Assembly: GCF_014641595.1 (NCBI RefSeq)
Contig: NZ_BMIA01000001.1
Coordinates: forward strand, 1 to 64,000
Reading direction: 5' to 3'
Source of the DNA: Dyadobacter endophyticus
GTDB lineage: Bacteria; Bacteroidota; Bacteroidia; Cytophagales; Spirosomataceae
Length of the DNA stretch: 64,000 nt
Positions 26,946 through 34,367 of this stretch are shown piece after piece. The notes beneath the pieces were generated by a model, which worked only from the letters and a program-made list of their open reading frames with translations, was not told where the DNA came from and made no database searches. Made by a program: the position numbers and the translations under genes. Positions within the stretch are counted from its first letter, which is position 1. Each line of letters starts with the position of its first letter.

Positions 26946-26970
26946 GATACCGGCGACTATCGCCGTTATC
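26946..26970. promoter_or_regulatory. Inverted repeat 1 upstream of abiE-like operon
   Basis: GATAcCGGCGA cta TCGCCGtTATC: 11-nt arms with one mismatch. It shares the GATAC...GGCGAC core with a second palindrome 41 bp further on. AbiEi antitoxins of other bacteria repress their own promoter by binding inverted repeats, so this is a likely operator. Confidence 0.5.
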
Positions 26971-27010
26971 TCCTTATTTAACAAATGGATAATTTACATA
27001 TCTTTGATAC

Positions 27011-27029
27011 GACGGCGACAGCCGCCGTC
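27011..27029. promoter_or_regulatory. Inverted repeat 2 upstream of abiE-like operon
   Basis: GACGGCG acagc CGCCGTC, perfect 7-bp arms, also preceded by GATAC. It ends 19 bp before the AbiEi start, where a bound repressor would block transcription or translation initiation. Confidence 0.5.
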
Positions 27030-27048
27030 AAATTAAAAATATGTAAAC

Positions 27049-27834
27049 ATGCCGAGTATACCAGATCGCCGAAAACAAATCGAAAGCCTCATCCCTGAGG
27101 GAAGGATCGTTACGCGGAAATGGCTTTCAAAGAGTGCTCGCCTGGATGAGCACGCTATCGATAACCTGGTAAAAAGCGAACAACTTCGTTTGCTATGGAA
27201 AGGGCTTTATACGAGGGGAACGCTCAAAATAACCTGGCAGCAGATCGTATCGACTTTGCAAGCAATTGCAGAGACAGATTTTTTGGTCGGTGGGCTGACT
27301 GCTTTGCAGTTGAAAGGCTATTCACACTATATCCCCGGAGCCAGGAAAGAAACAATTCACTTATACGGTAATGACAAGTGGCCAGCATGGATTAATAAGC
27401 TTTCTGACGATGTTACCTTCGTAAAACATACGCGCCGCCTGCTTTTCAGTTCAATGACCGATTCCGAATCGCAGCAACTGACAACTCAAATTCCGTTTGG
27501 GGAAATAGAACTGAGCATTTCAGTACCTGAACGCGCATGCTTGGAAATGCTCTATGACGTGCCGGACCGAATCTCGTTTGAACATGCGGAAGAGCTCTTT
27601 CAAGGGATGACCAATTTATCTCCGCGCATACTGCAACGACTGCTAGAAAGCTGTACAAGTATAAAGACGAAGCGGCTTTTCCTGTGGCTATCATCACGTT
27701 ACAATTACAGCTGGGCAACGAAAATCGATCAGACAAGAATCTCGCTAGGCTCAGGCAACAGGGTTTTAGCCGAAAATGGGGAGCTAGACAAAAACTATCT
27801 TATCACTGTCCCTAGACTTGATAAACAAGGATGA
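27049..27834 (+). CDS. AbiEi-family antitoxin (type IV toxin-antitoxin)
   Basis: 261 residues. The N-terminal ~75 residues form a winged-helix domain (GRIVTRKWLSKSARLDEHAI, LRLLWKGLYTRG), as in AbiEi proteins where it binds operator DNA. The C-terminal part (FLVGGLTALQLKGYSHYIPG, then ISVPERACLEMLYDVP) matches the AbiEi C-terminal domain that antagonises the toxin. It overlaps the AbiEii start by 4 bp (ATGA). Two related inverted repeats stand in its promoter. The systems act in phage abortive infection and plasmid stabilisation; which applies here is unknown. Confidence 0.9.
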   Translation: MPSIPDRRKQIESLIPEGRIVTRKWLSKSARLDEHAIDNLVKSEQLRLLWKGLYTRGTLKITWQQIVSTLQAIAETDFLVGGLTALQLKGYSHYIPGARKETIHLYGNDKWPAWINKLSDDVTFVKHTRRLLFSSMTDSESQQLTTQIPFGEIELSISVPERACLEMLYDVPDRISFEHAEELFQGMTNLSPRILQRLLESCTSIKTKRLFLWLSSRYNYSWATKIDQTRISLGSGNRVLAENGELDKNYLITVPRLDKQG

Positions 27835-28751
27835 AAAAGGATACGATTTACTATCAGCAGGTTCAACTTCTCGTTCGCGTTTTGCCGCTGCTAGAAACAG
27901 AAAAATGTTTCGCCTTAAAAGGTGGCACCGCGATTAATCTCTTCTATCGCGAGCTTCCACGCCTTTCGGTTGATATCGACTTGTTGTATCTTCTTTCAGA
28001 ACCGCGCGATGTGTCTTTGAAAAATATACGCGAGGCGCTAACCAGGCTCAGCGAGTTGATACGCAAAACGATTCCCGGGGCTCGCGTGCTGAACACACAC
28101 GAACAGAATGACGGACTGCGTCTGATCGTACAGCTTGGCGATGTACGCATCAAGGTAGAACTTTCTCCTGTGATCCGCGGGACGGTATTTGCACCAGAGT
28201 CGATGCAAGTCTGTGAGGTAGTTGAAAAAGAATTTGGTTATGCAGAAGTTCAGGTAGCCTCCCTCCCAGATTTGTATGCAGGAAAGATCTGCGCCGCCTT
28301 GGACCGGCAACATCCGCGTGATCTGTTCGACGTGAAATTTCTGTTGGAAAACGAGGGTTTCACACAGGATCTTAGAAAAACATTCCTGGTTTTTCTAGTC
28401 AGCCACCAGCGTCCTATGGCTGAATTGCTGGCACCGCACCTGAAAGATATCAGCATGATTTACGAAAGCGAATTCGTTCAGATGGCGGAGGTGGATGTTT
28501 CTTTACAGCAACTGGAACAAACCCGTCAGCAGCTTATCAACCTCATCCATGAGCAGATCACTGAACAGGAAAAAGAGTTTTTGATTTCTTTCAAGTCTAA
28601 CAAGCCCCAGTGGGATTTATTGGGCCTACCCGATATAGAGCTGGTAGCCTCGCTCCCCTCCGTTCAGTGGAAACAGATGAATATTGCAAAAATGCAAGCA
28701 AAGAAACACAAGCAAGCACTCGAAAAACTGCGTCAGGTACTTGGAAGATGA
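27831..28751 (+). CDS. AbiEii-family nucleotidyltransferase toxin (type IV toxin-antitoxin)
   Basis: 306 residues. The nucleotidyltransferase core shows KGGTAINLFYRELPRLSVDID: GG at 31-32 and D48/D50 as metal ligands, then KVELSP carrying the third acidic residue and the DLYAGKICAALDRQHPRDLFDV motif diagnostic of AbiEii. A helical C-terminus with many Gln and Lys follows. Known members transfer nucleotides to tRNA acceptor ends and stop growth. All catalytic motifs appear intact, so the pair is probably functional. Translationally coupled to the antitoxin. Confidence 0.92.
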   Translation: MKKDTIYYQQVQLLVRVLPLLETEKCFALKGGTAINLFYRELPRLSVDIDLLYLLSEPRDVSLKNIREALTRLSELIRKTIPGARVLNTHEQNDGLRLIVQLGDVRIKVELSPVIRGTVFAPESMQVCEVVEKEFGYAEVQVASLPDLYAGKICAALDRQHPRDLFDVKFLLENEGFTQDLRKTFLVFLVSHQRPMAELLAPHLKDISMIYESEFVQMAEVDVSLQQLEQTRQQLINLIHEQITEQEKEFLISFKSNKPQWDLLGLPDIELVASLPSVQWKQMNIAKMQAKKHKQALEKLRQVLGR

Positions 28752-28853
28752 GGGTCCTGCAGAAAAACATTTTACCTGTCAAAAGCGCCTGTGTTGCGAC
28801 GAGCGCTAACGATTGTGCGAACGTGACTGCTGGTGAAGATTTGGAGGCAGCAC

Positions 28854-29095
28854 TTAATCATCGCGCCGCCCTTTGATCGCTTTGCCGACCAGCATTTCAT
28901 TATGACCGGCACCATAAAAATCGCCGGTGTTCAAAAAGTTGATGCAGTTGTCCAATGCTTGCTGTGTCGTCGCGATGCTTTCTCTTTCGTCGGGTATTGG
29001 TCCGCCCCAGACCGAAGACATGCGCATGCAACCCAAGCCCAGCTGGAAACCAGCGGCCCGTTTTGGCCTAAATGTATTTGCTCTACGTTTTTCAT
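28854..29095 (-). pseudogene. Aldo/keto reductase, truncated and frameshifted
   Basis: From ATG 29095 the frame reads MKNVEQIHLGQNGPLVS; a single missing base near 29041 then moves the match to the frame LGLGCMRMSSVWGGP, FLNTGDFYGAGHNEML and VGKAIKGRRD. This is the N-terminal quarter of an aldo/keto reductase with the catalytic D-x4-Y (DFYGAG) region. Homology ends abruptly at about 28860, 109 bp after the AbiEii stop, suggesting that insertion of the TA module removed the rest. The stretch 28752-28853 shows nothing else. Confidence 0.8.
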
Positions 29096-29191
29096 AACAC
29101 AAAGATGTACAAACTATAAAATTTACGGTTTCCTAAACGCCTCAAATAACTTGCTTATACAGCTCAATTAACAATTGAAAATTCAGTTGGT

Positions 29192-29632
29192 TTATGGGTC
29201 AAGCAGGTTTTTATCCTGCCAGATAAACGTGCCCCGCCTTGAGGCGATGAGCCACCGAGCATTAATTCTCTCATATCCATCCTGATATACAGCTCCTATA
29301 GTCGATTTAACCTTTTTGCCATGTTCTATGCTGAGCAGGGTGATATGGCTATATAATGTACCGTTAGCATGGTCACCTTTGACTGCTACCACATGCTGCC
29401 CATTAAGGTGAAAGGAAGTGGCAAAGCTTTTATTAAAACCTTCGAAGGCCGCTGACATAGCTTCACGCCCGGTCAATTGCATGATCAGGTTTCCGCCTAC
29501 AGTGATCTCTGTGATAGCATCTTCGGTAAATAATTGTACTTGCGCCTCAAAATCCTTTTTATCTGCAAATATCGATACCTGATCCACTAAAGCTCTTAGC
29601 TTTAATTGGTCTGCAATGTCTTGAGTATTCAT
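29192..29632 (-). CDS. NTF2-like/SnoaL-like protein
   Basis: 146 residues from ATG 29632. It has the cone-shaped NTF2 fold pattern: an N-terminal helix (LKLRALVDQVSIFADKKDFEAQVQLF), TEDAITEI, AFEGFNKSF and the strand RINARWLIASRRGTFIW. Such proteins are ligand-binding or isomerase-like; the exact activity cannot be told. The start lies 1 bp after the stop of the upstream oxidoreductase, so the two are co-transcribed and probably respond to the HxlR regulator nearby. Confidence 0.85.
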   Translation of the reverse strand: MNTQDIADQLKLRALVDQVSIFADKKDFEAQVQLFTEDAITEITVGGNLIMQLTGREAMSAAFEGFNKSFATSFHLNGQHVVAVKGDHANGTLYSHITLLSIEHGKKVKSTIGAVYQDGYERINARWLIASRRGTFIWQDKNLLDP

Positions 29633-29633
29633 G

Positions 29634-30632
29634 TCAGGCAACGGTTAACACGATCTTACCTTGAATATGGCCCTTGGCTGCGCGCTCATGTGCTTCACGT
29701 GTTGCCGATAACGGGAAAGTACTGTCAATAACTACTTGGATACTACCTTCATCCAGTAACTTGGCCAATAGCGCCAATTGTGCCCCGCTTGACCTCACCT
29801 GCAGGGATGATACGGTGATCCCAAGTTTTTCGGCTTCTGCTCCTCCCTCGAAACCCAATGGATAAACAGGAAACAAGGCACCTCCACGCTTCATCGTCTT
29901 TAAAAAGCGCTCAGTTGATGCACCACCGACCGTGTCCACGACCAGATCAAGGTTGCGGACAACATCTTCTGCGGCCGTTTTCGTATAATCAATAAATTCG
30001 TCTGCCCCCAGGTCTCGTACAAGTGCTTCATGCTTACCTGATGCTACGCCGATTACCGTGGCGCCCTGAAGTTTAGCTACCTGCACTGCAAAGTGGCCTA
30101 CACCTCCCGCGGCTCCATTAACAAGGACCGTTTTGCCTTGCAATGGTACCAGTATGTGCGGATGAGGTTGTAAGGGGTTAGGGTGATCGTGGCCAACTTC
30201 CACCAGAAACTGCCATGCAGTTAACAGCGACATAGGCGCGCCAGCAGCATGCACATGGTCAATTTTGCCCGGTTTGATCGCAAGATGTTCTGCAGGTACG
30301 CTCACATATTCGGCATAGCCTTTGCTCTCTCCGATGCTGAAAAAGCGAACCATGGAATAGACTTCGTCACCAACCTTAAAATTATTTACGCCATTGGAAA
30401 CGGCTTGAACAACCCCTGAAATATCGGTACCGAGGATCATCGGAAAGTCCCCCTCCGGTTGCCATTCAGGAGGTAAGGAACGGTAGCCATCCCGTAAATA
30501 CCAGTCGGGGGGATTAACGGCGGATGCGTGGACTTTCACTAATACTTCACCATCTTTTAGCTCCGGCATCGGCGCATCCTCATAACGAAGCACTTCTGGT
30601 CCGCCGAATTCGTGTAATCGAACTGCTTTCAT
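29634..30632 (-). CDS. NADP-dependent MDR-family oxidoreductase (quinone reductase-like)
   Basis: Start taken at MKAVRLHEFGGPEVLRYED (30632); an ATG 15 codons upstream (30677) is also possible. 332 residues of the medium-chain dehydrogenase/reductase superfamily: GroES-like N-domain, then the Rossmann motif VLVNGAAGGVGHFAVQVAKLQGATVIG and DEFIDYT. Zinc ligands are lacking, so it belongs to the quinone-oxidoreductase branch that reduces quinones or enals with NADPH. Divergent from an HxlR regulator, with a strong palindrome between them. Followed by an NTF2-like gene. Confidence 0.92.
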   Translation of the reverse strand: MKAVRLHEFGGPEVLRYEDAPMPELKDGEVLVKVHASAVNPPDWYLRDGYRSLPPEWQPEGDFPMILGTDISGVVQAVSNGVNNFKVGDEVYSMVRFFSIGESKGYAEYVSVPAEHLAIKPGKIDHVHAAGAPMSLLTAWQFLVEVGHDHPNPLQPHPHILVPLQGKTVLVNGAAGGVGHFAVQVAKLQGATVIGVASGKHEALVRDLGADEFIDYTKTAAEDVVRNLDLVVDTVGGASTERFLKTMKRGGALFPVYPLGFEGGAEAEKLGITVSSLQVRSSGAQLALLAKLLDEGSIQVVIDSTFPLSATREAHERAAKGHIQGKIVLTVA

Positions 30633-30757
30633 AACGCCACTGGTTTTATGATCGGTCGGGTTTGTTTGATCTTTCACTATTTGTTTTTTTAATGATCATC
30701 ATCTGGTCTGTTAACAATGAATCAAATGTCGAGTAAATACATACTTTTGACAAGTAC

Positions 30758-30790
30758 ATACTTTTTTGTACCTTATATACAAAAAAGTAT
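30758..30790. promoter_or_regulatory. HxlR operator candidate (13-bp arms)
   Basis: ATACTTTTTTGTA (30758-30770) and TACAAAAAAGTAT (30778-30790) are perfect inverted copies with a 7-nt spacer. Just upstream, TACATACTTTT occurs twice (30738-30748 and 30755-30765) with 17-bp period. The site lies between the divergent oxidoreductase and HxlR starts and ends 38 bp before the HxlR ATG, as expected for an autoregulated winged-helix repressor such as HypR/YodB. Confidence 0.65.
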
Positions 30791-30828
30791 ATAATGCTGA
30801 TTATCAATTGCTTGAAAATAGGACCGAT

Positions 30829-31236
30829 ATGAAAAAAGATGAATTATTGACGCAGGCTAATCAGCTTTGCGCGGTCGACTATGCCTTCAAACGCATAGGC
30901 GGAAAATATAAGGCCAGAATTCTGTGGTACCTGGACATGAGAGGCGTATTGAGATATGGCGAGTTGAGGCGAACTTTGCCTGACATCACGACAAAAATGC
31001 TTACACAAACCTTGCGTGAACTGGAAGAAGATAAATTGATACTCCGCAAGATGTATCATGAAGTCCCCGCGAAAGTTGAATACTCATTGAGCGAGACCGG
31101 GCAGGAACTGATCCCTTTTATCGCTCATTTGCATGCGTGGGCTAAAAAACAGATAGAAATGGATGCACTATCCGTCGGTAAGGTGAAGGATGAACGAACT
31201 GCTGCCGTTTGTAAGTCAGTCTGTGACACGGAGTGA
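30829..31236 (+). CDS. HxlR-family transcriptional regulator
   Basis: 135 residues from ATG 30829; the frame extends upstream through the palindrome and should not be included. HxlR winged helix: CAVDYAFKRIGGKYKARILWYL, YGELRRTLPDITTKMLTQTLRELE, VPAKVEYSLSETGQEL. Cys12 near the N-terminus (LCAVDY) is at the position of the redox-sensing Cys in HypR/YodB regulators, which control quinone and aldehyde reductases; that would fit the divergent MDR enzyme, but it is inference. Two more Cys lie at the C-terminus (VCKSVCDTE). Confidence 0.9.
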   Translation: MKKDELLTQANQLCAVDYAFKRIGGKYKARILWYLDMRGVLRYGELRRTLPDITTKMLTQTLRELEEDKLILRKMYHEVPAKVEYSLSETGQELIPFIAHLHAWAKKQIEMDALSVGKVKDERTAAVCKSVCDTE

Positions 31237-31290
31237 AATATTTGTACCGGTCAAACATTGACGCCAAAAACAAAGTACTTTTAGTTAACC

Positions 31291-31629
31291 TCATTTACCG
31301 ATCACTTGCTGGCGGTGCCGCAAACCCCAGAAGTGAAGTTCATCCAGCACTTTCTCCAGGGACAGACCGTGCGGGGTGATGGCATACTCGACCGTTGGCG
31401 GGAAAGTATCATAAACTGTCCTGCTGATTAATTGATTGGCCTCCATGTTTTTCAACTCTTTTGACAGCGTTTTATCGGTAATACCCTGCACTTCTTTAGC
31501 GATCTGCTTGAAACGTTTAGGCTTTTCTGCCAAGGCAAATAAAATAAGCAACTTCCATCTCCCTTCCAGTGCGCCAAGGGCATCTTTGATCGATAACATG
31601 GTTTTCGGGCAACCCGCATTTGACAACAT
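31291..31629 (-). CDS. HxlR-family transcriptional regulator (second copy)
   Basis: 112 residues: CPKTMLSIKDALGALEGRWKLLILFAL, RFKQIAKEVQGITDKTLSKELKNME and FPPTVEYAITPHGLSLEKVL define an HxlR winged helix. A Cys at position 7 (NAGCPK) is in the usual place of the sensing Cys. Divergent from the DoxX gene with a 105-bp intergenic region that holds a perfect 30-bp palindrome. Confidence 0.92.
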   Translation of the reverse strand: MLSNAGCPKTMLSIKDALGALEGRWKLLILFALAEKPKRFKQIAKEVQGITDKTLSKELKNMEANQLISRTVYDTFPPTVEYAITPHGLSLEKVLDELHFWGLRHRQQVIGK

Positions 31630-31658
31630 AGCTTTCGTTGAACGTTACTTCCTTTTTG

Positions 31659-31688
31659 GATAGTGCTTTCCAAATGGAAAGCACTATC
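31659..31688. promoter_or_regulatory. Perfect 30-bp palindromic operator between hxlR and doxX
   Basis: GATAGTGCTTTCC aaat GGAAAGCACTATC: 13-bp arms without mismatch. It sits 29 bp from the HxlR start and 46 bp from the DoxX start, so one dimeric regulator could control both directions. There is no T-run, so a terminator is unlikely. Confidence 0.7.
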
Positions 31689-31734
31689 GATCGGATAGCG
31701 AATGTAGCTAATTTGCGCAAAAAAAATAGAAGTC

Positions 31735-32136
31735 ATGTCAGCACAGCAAAAAACATCAAAAGCGATAATCGTAAGCCTTTGGATAGCACAGATCCTATTA
31801 GCGGCAACTTTTATCTGGGCGGGATCAATGAAATTATTTAAACCGGATGGTCTTCCTTTTCCTTGGATAAAAAACAATCCCGGACTGGTTTTGCTAACCG
31901 GCGTGGTCGATCTGTTAGGCGGGATCGGGATTCTACTGCCAGCCGTACTTCGCATTCGCCCGGTACTGACCGTGTTTGCAGCCTACGGCATCATCGCCTT
32001 AATGGCTATTGCCATTATATTTCATGTTTCCCGGGGCGAAGCCAAAAATATCGGTTTTAATATTTTCGTACTATCGCTTGCAGCCTTCGTGGCTTGGGGA
32101 AGACAAAAAGGACCAGAGAATAACATCCCACATTAA
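31735..32136 (+). CDS. DoxX-family membrane protein
   Basis: 133 residues with four transmembrane helices: IIVSLWIAQILLAATFIWAG, LVLLTGVVDLLGGIGILLP, VLTVFAAYGIIALMAIAIIF and IGFNIFVLSLAAFVAWG. The motif KLFKPDG follows the first helix, as in DoxX/DUF6 proteins linked to quinone or thiol stress. Enzymatic function not established for this subtype. Divergent from an HxlR regulator that probably represses it. The ~1.07 kb downstream (32137-33211) has no intact gene and holds only fragments. Confidence 0.88.
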   Translation: MSAQQKTSKAIIVSLWIAQILLAATFIWAGSMKLFKPDGLPFPWIKNNPGLVLLTGVVDLLGGIGILLPAVLRIRPVLTVFAAYGIIALMAIAIIFHVSRGEAKNIGFNIFVLSLAAFVAWGRQKGPENNIPH

Positions 32137-32185
32137 CATCAACGTGCCTTTCAACAACCTGATACTTTCATAAACCAAGTGAGAA

Positions 32186-32343
32186 ATGCGGTTTAGGCTT
32201 GTATCATCAGGCTTTGTCCGTTCCTACTACTCGAGCAGGGCCATGAGGTCACCATGGTCAGCAGCAAAGCAGACAAAAAAGAGCAGATCTTGGAAAGATA
32301 CTTCCTTCTGAAAAGCGGTTTGGGGACGCTGGCTTGCTTGTGA
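32186..32343 (+). pseudogene. NAD(P)-binding (NmrA/SDR-like) protein, N-terminal fragment
   Basis: After an ATG at 32186 the frame gives MRFRLVSSGFVRS, then a neighbouring frame gives LLLEQGHEVTMVSSKADKKEQI before a stop at 32341. The second part matches the second beta-strand/helix of NmrA-like NAD(P)H-binding proteins. The Rossmann glycine loop and the remaining ~230 residues are lost. Small but convincing as a relic; the exact family is uncertain. Confidence 0.45.
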
Positions 32344-32600
32344 CGTCCTCCCGGGTATTCAGCCCGTTAATCAAGTTTTTCGCTTGTTGGTATAAAATAT
32401 TTTTGGTGAAAATCGACGGATGTGTATTTTTGATTAGCACCTGGAAGTCTCGGTGTTCATGTAGTGTGGCTTTAAAGATATGTGGGAATGGTACTTCAGG
32501 CGCATGAGCGATACCCGCTCTTAAAATTTCTCTTGGATGAGCTTTCAGGGAGCTTTTTGGAAAACGAGCTAACCTGGTTAAACAGGTTACTGATTCTGTA

Positions 32601-32744
32601 TCACTGTACTGCGCCCAAGTTCACTGATCTCTGCATTTGTTGCTCGATCTCATTGGTGATAGCTGCCCCATAAGCCCCGCCCGCTAGTATCGCCACTGCC
32701 AGCAGCACCAATTCTTCAAATTCTCCCAGGTAGGTACCTCGCAT
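32601..32744 (-). pseudogene. PadR-family regulator, N-terminal fragment
   Basis: From ATG 32744 the minus strand reads GTYLGEFEELVLLAVAILAG, then AYGAAITNEIEQQMQRSVNLGAVQ and a stop after 47 residues. This is the first half of the PadR winged helix (typical length ~110); the recognition wing and dimer helix are gone. In Bacteroidota such PadR genes usually precede FtsX-like ABC permeases; none is here. The nonfunctional fragment belongs to the group of relics between 28.8 and 32.8 kb. From 32745 to 33211 I see no gene. Confidence 0.7.
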
Positions 32745-33211
32745 ACTAATTAATTATTTCTGTATTTGTATAACAAATGGTATGCCATCTTAAAAAGATG
32801 CTTCTATTGTCTGCAAACGAGGTTTTTCGCAAATCTGCATGTCCGAAACTGAACACTCGGTGGAAGAATCCTACAAACGGGCGCTGGTGTCAGGAATCAA
32901 TGCGGCTTGGTTAACCAAAGTAAAGTGATCATGCTGGCGAATTCGGTGTGTTGACCGTCAGATTCCTTGGCAATCGAGCTTTGGCGATGGCTTACTCGCA
33001 GATACCTGACAGCCCCTTTCATGACGATTTGTTCCGAGCGGTTACAATCGCTTTAATTTAATGGTTTTTATTCTGTATTTTGAGCAGATAATCGAATTTC
33101 GATCCCTATTTCACCAAGCCGTTATGCCAGTGTTGGATAGCTGCCGTGCTATGGGCCTATGTTTTGACCTTACGACATTGTTTAGTTCTAAAATAATTAA
33201 TCCACCATTGA

Positions 33212-33823
33212 ATGACCAATATTAGATCTTTCATTTATTCGCTGCTGGGTTGTGTTTGCTTAGCTTTCACTCGGGCTATGATACCCATTACGGATAACCA
33301 GTCCCCTGCCGGACCTCGGGTGGTACCCATGGCTGTCGACACCATTGATCTCAGTAAATTTCCTATAAGTGAAAAGCCGTTGGCTGCGTTTCCGATATTC
33401 GCCCCTCCTGCGGGAGTCACCACGCTAAACAAGCCAATAACCCGCGAGTTCGACCGGCTGTTCTTTCCTACCAAAGAGGGTATGATCCTTCTTGAAGGAA
33501 CTGTTTACAAGACTTTTCTGATCAGTGAGACCGGCAAGGAGTGGTCGTTGGCTTATGTCGAAAAAAATTACCGGGATTTGATCACAGCCGCTGGGGGACT
33601 TTTGATCTTCCAGGGGAAAGTATCGCCTCGTGAACTAGACAAAATCAAGGATGAAGCGACCTACTTCGGCGAAGAGGGCTCGATTGATTATCCCAACAAC
33701 CCGGTGAAAGTTTACGCAATCCGGCGGAAAGACGGGGATCATGTATTTGTGCAGCTTTCGGGAAATAGCGCAGGTGCTGCCGTTCAGATTTTACAGTTTC
33801 CCAAAGTTGAAGTGAAGCATTAA
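33212..33823 (+). CDS. Exported protein of unknown function (203 aa)
   Basis: N-terminal hydrophobic stretch (FIYSLLGCVCLAFT) suggests a signal peptide. The mature region has FPIFAPPAGVTTLNKPITREFDRLFFPTKEGMI, then a structured segment ending FVQLSGNSAGAAVQILQ. The pattern of a Pro-rich opening followed by FDR-F-F-T resembles the N-terminal domain of some OmpA-type lipoproteins, but no OmpA domain follows. I do not recognise the family. It is 52 bp before the DUF1810 gene and may be expressed with it. Confidence 0.65.
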   Translation: MTNIRSFIYSLLGCVCLAFTRAMIPITDNQSPAGPRVVPMAVDTIDLSKFPISEKPLAAFPIFAPPAGVTTLNKPITREFDRLFFPTKEGMILLEGTVYKTFLISETGKEWSLAYVEKNYRDLITAAGGLLIFQGKVSPRELDKIKDEATYFGEEGSIDYPNNPVKVYAIRRKDGDHVFVQLSGNSAGAAVQILQFPKVEVKH

Positions 33824-33875
33824 TGCCGGCATTAATTTATATGCTGGTTGCTATACGTCGCGTATTTGACCGAGG

Positions 33876-34301
33876 ATGAGCGAGATGGATTTGCAAAAGT
33901 TTTTAGATGCGCAGCAAAGTGACTACGACGCAGCACTCCGTGAGATCAAAAATGGCAGAAAACGAGGCCATTGGATGTGGTACATTTTCCCTCAGATCAA
34001 AGGGTTAGGGCACAGCAGCACGGCTAACTATTTCGCCATCGAAAATCTCGATCAGGCGAGGCGGTATTTCGAACACCCCCTGTTGGGAAAGAGGTTAGTT
34101 GAAATATCCGGGGCAATGCTGGCGGTAGAAGGGAAATCGGCATACCATATTTTGGGAAGCCCTGACGATCTTAAACTGCGGTCGAGTATGACGTTATTCA
34201 GTTTGCTGCCTGAAACGGATCCGGTGTTTGAGGCGGTGCTGGAAAAGTATTATGAAGGGGAGGCTGATTTACGGACGTTGGCATTGGTGGGAAAGAGATA
34301 G
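33876..34301 (+). CDS. DUF1810-family protein
   Basis: 141 residues: DLQKFLDAQQSDYDAALREI, RGHWMWYIFPQIKGLGHS, YFEHPLLGKRLVEI and DDLKLRSSMTLFSLL are the conserved blocks of DUF1810 (calpastatin-like) proteins, which are small and cytoplasmic with no established function. Full length for the family. Confidence 0.92.
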   Translation: MSEMDLQKFLDAQQSDYDAALREIKNGRKRGHWMWYIFPQIKGLGHSSTANYFAIENLDQARRYFEHPLLGKRLVEISGAMLAVEGKSAYHILGSPDDLKLRSSMTLFSLLPETDPVFEAVLEKYYEGEADLRTLALVGKR

Positions 34302-34367
34302 AAGGGTCGATAGCCGGAAAAACACGGTAATCAGTCCCGCACATGTGCACGGGACCTGCTTGATATC

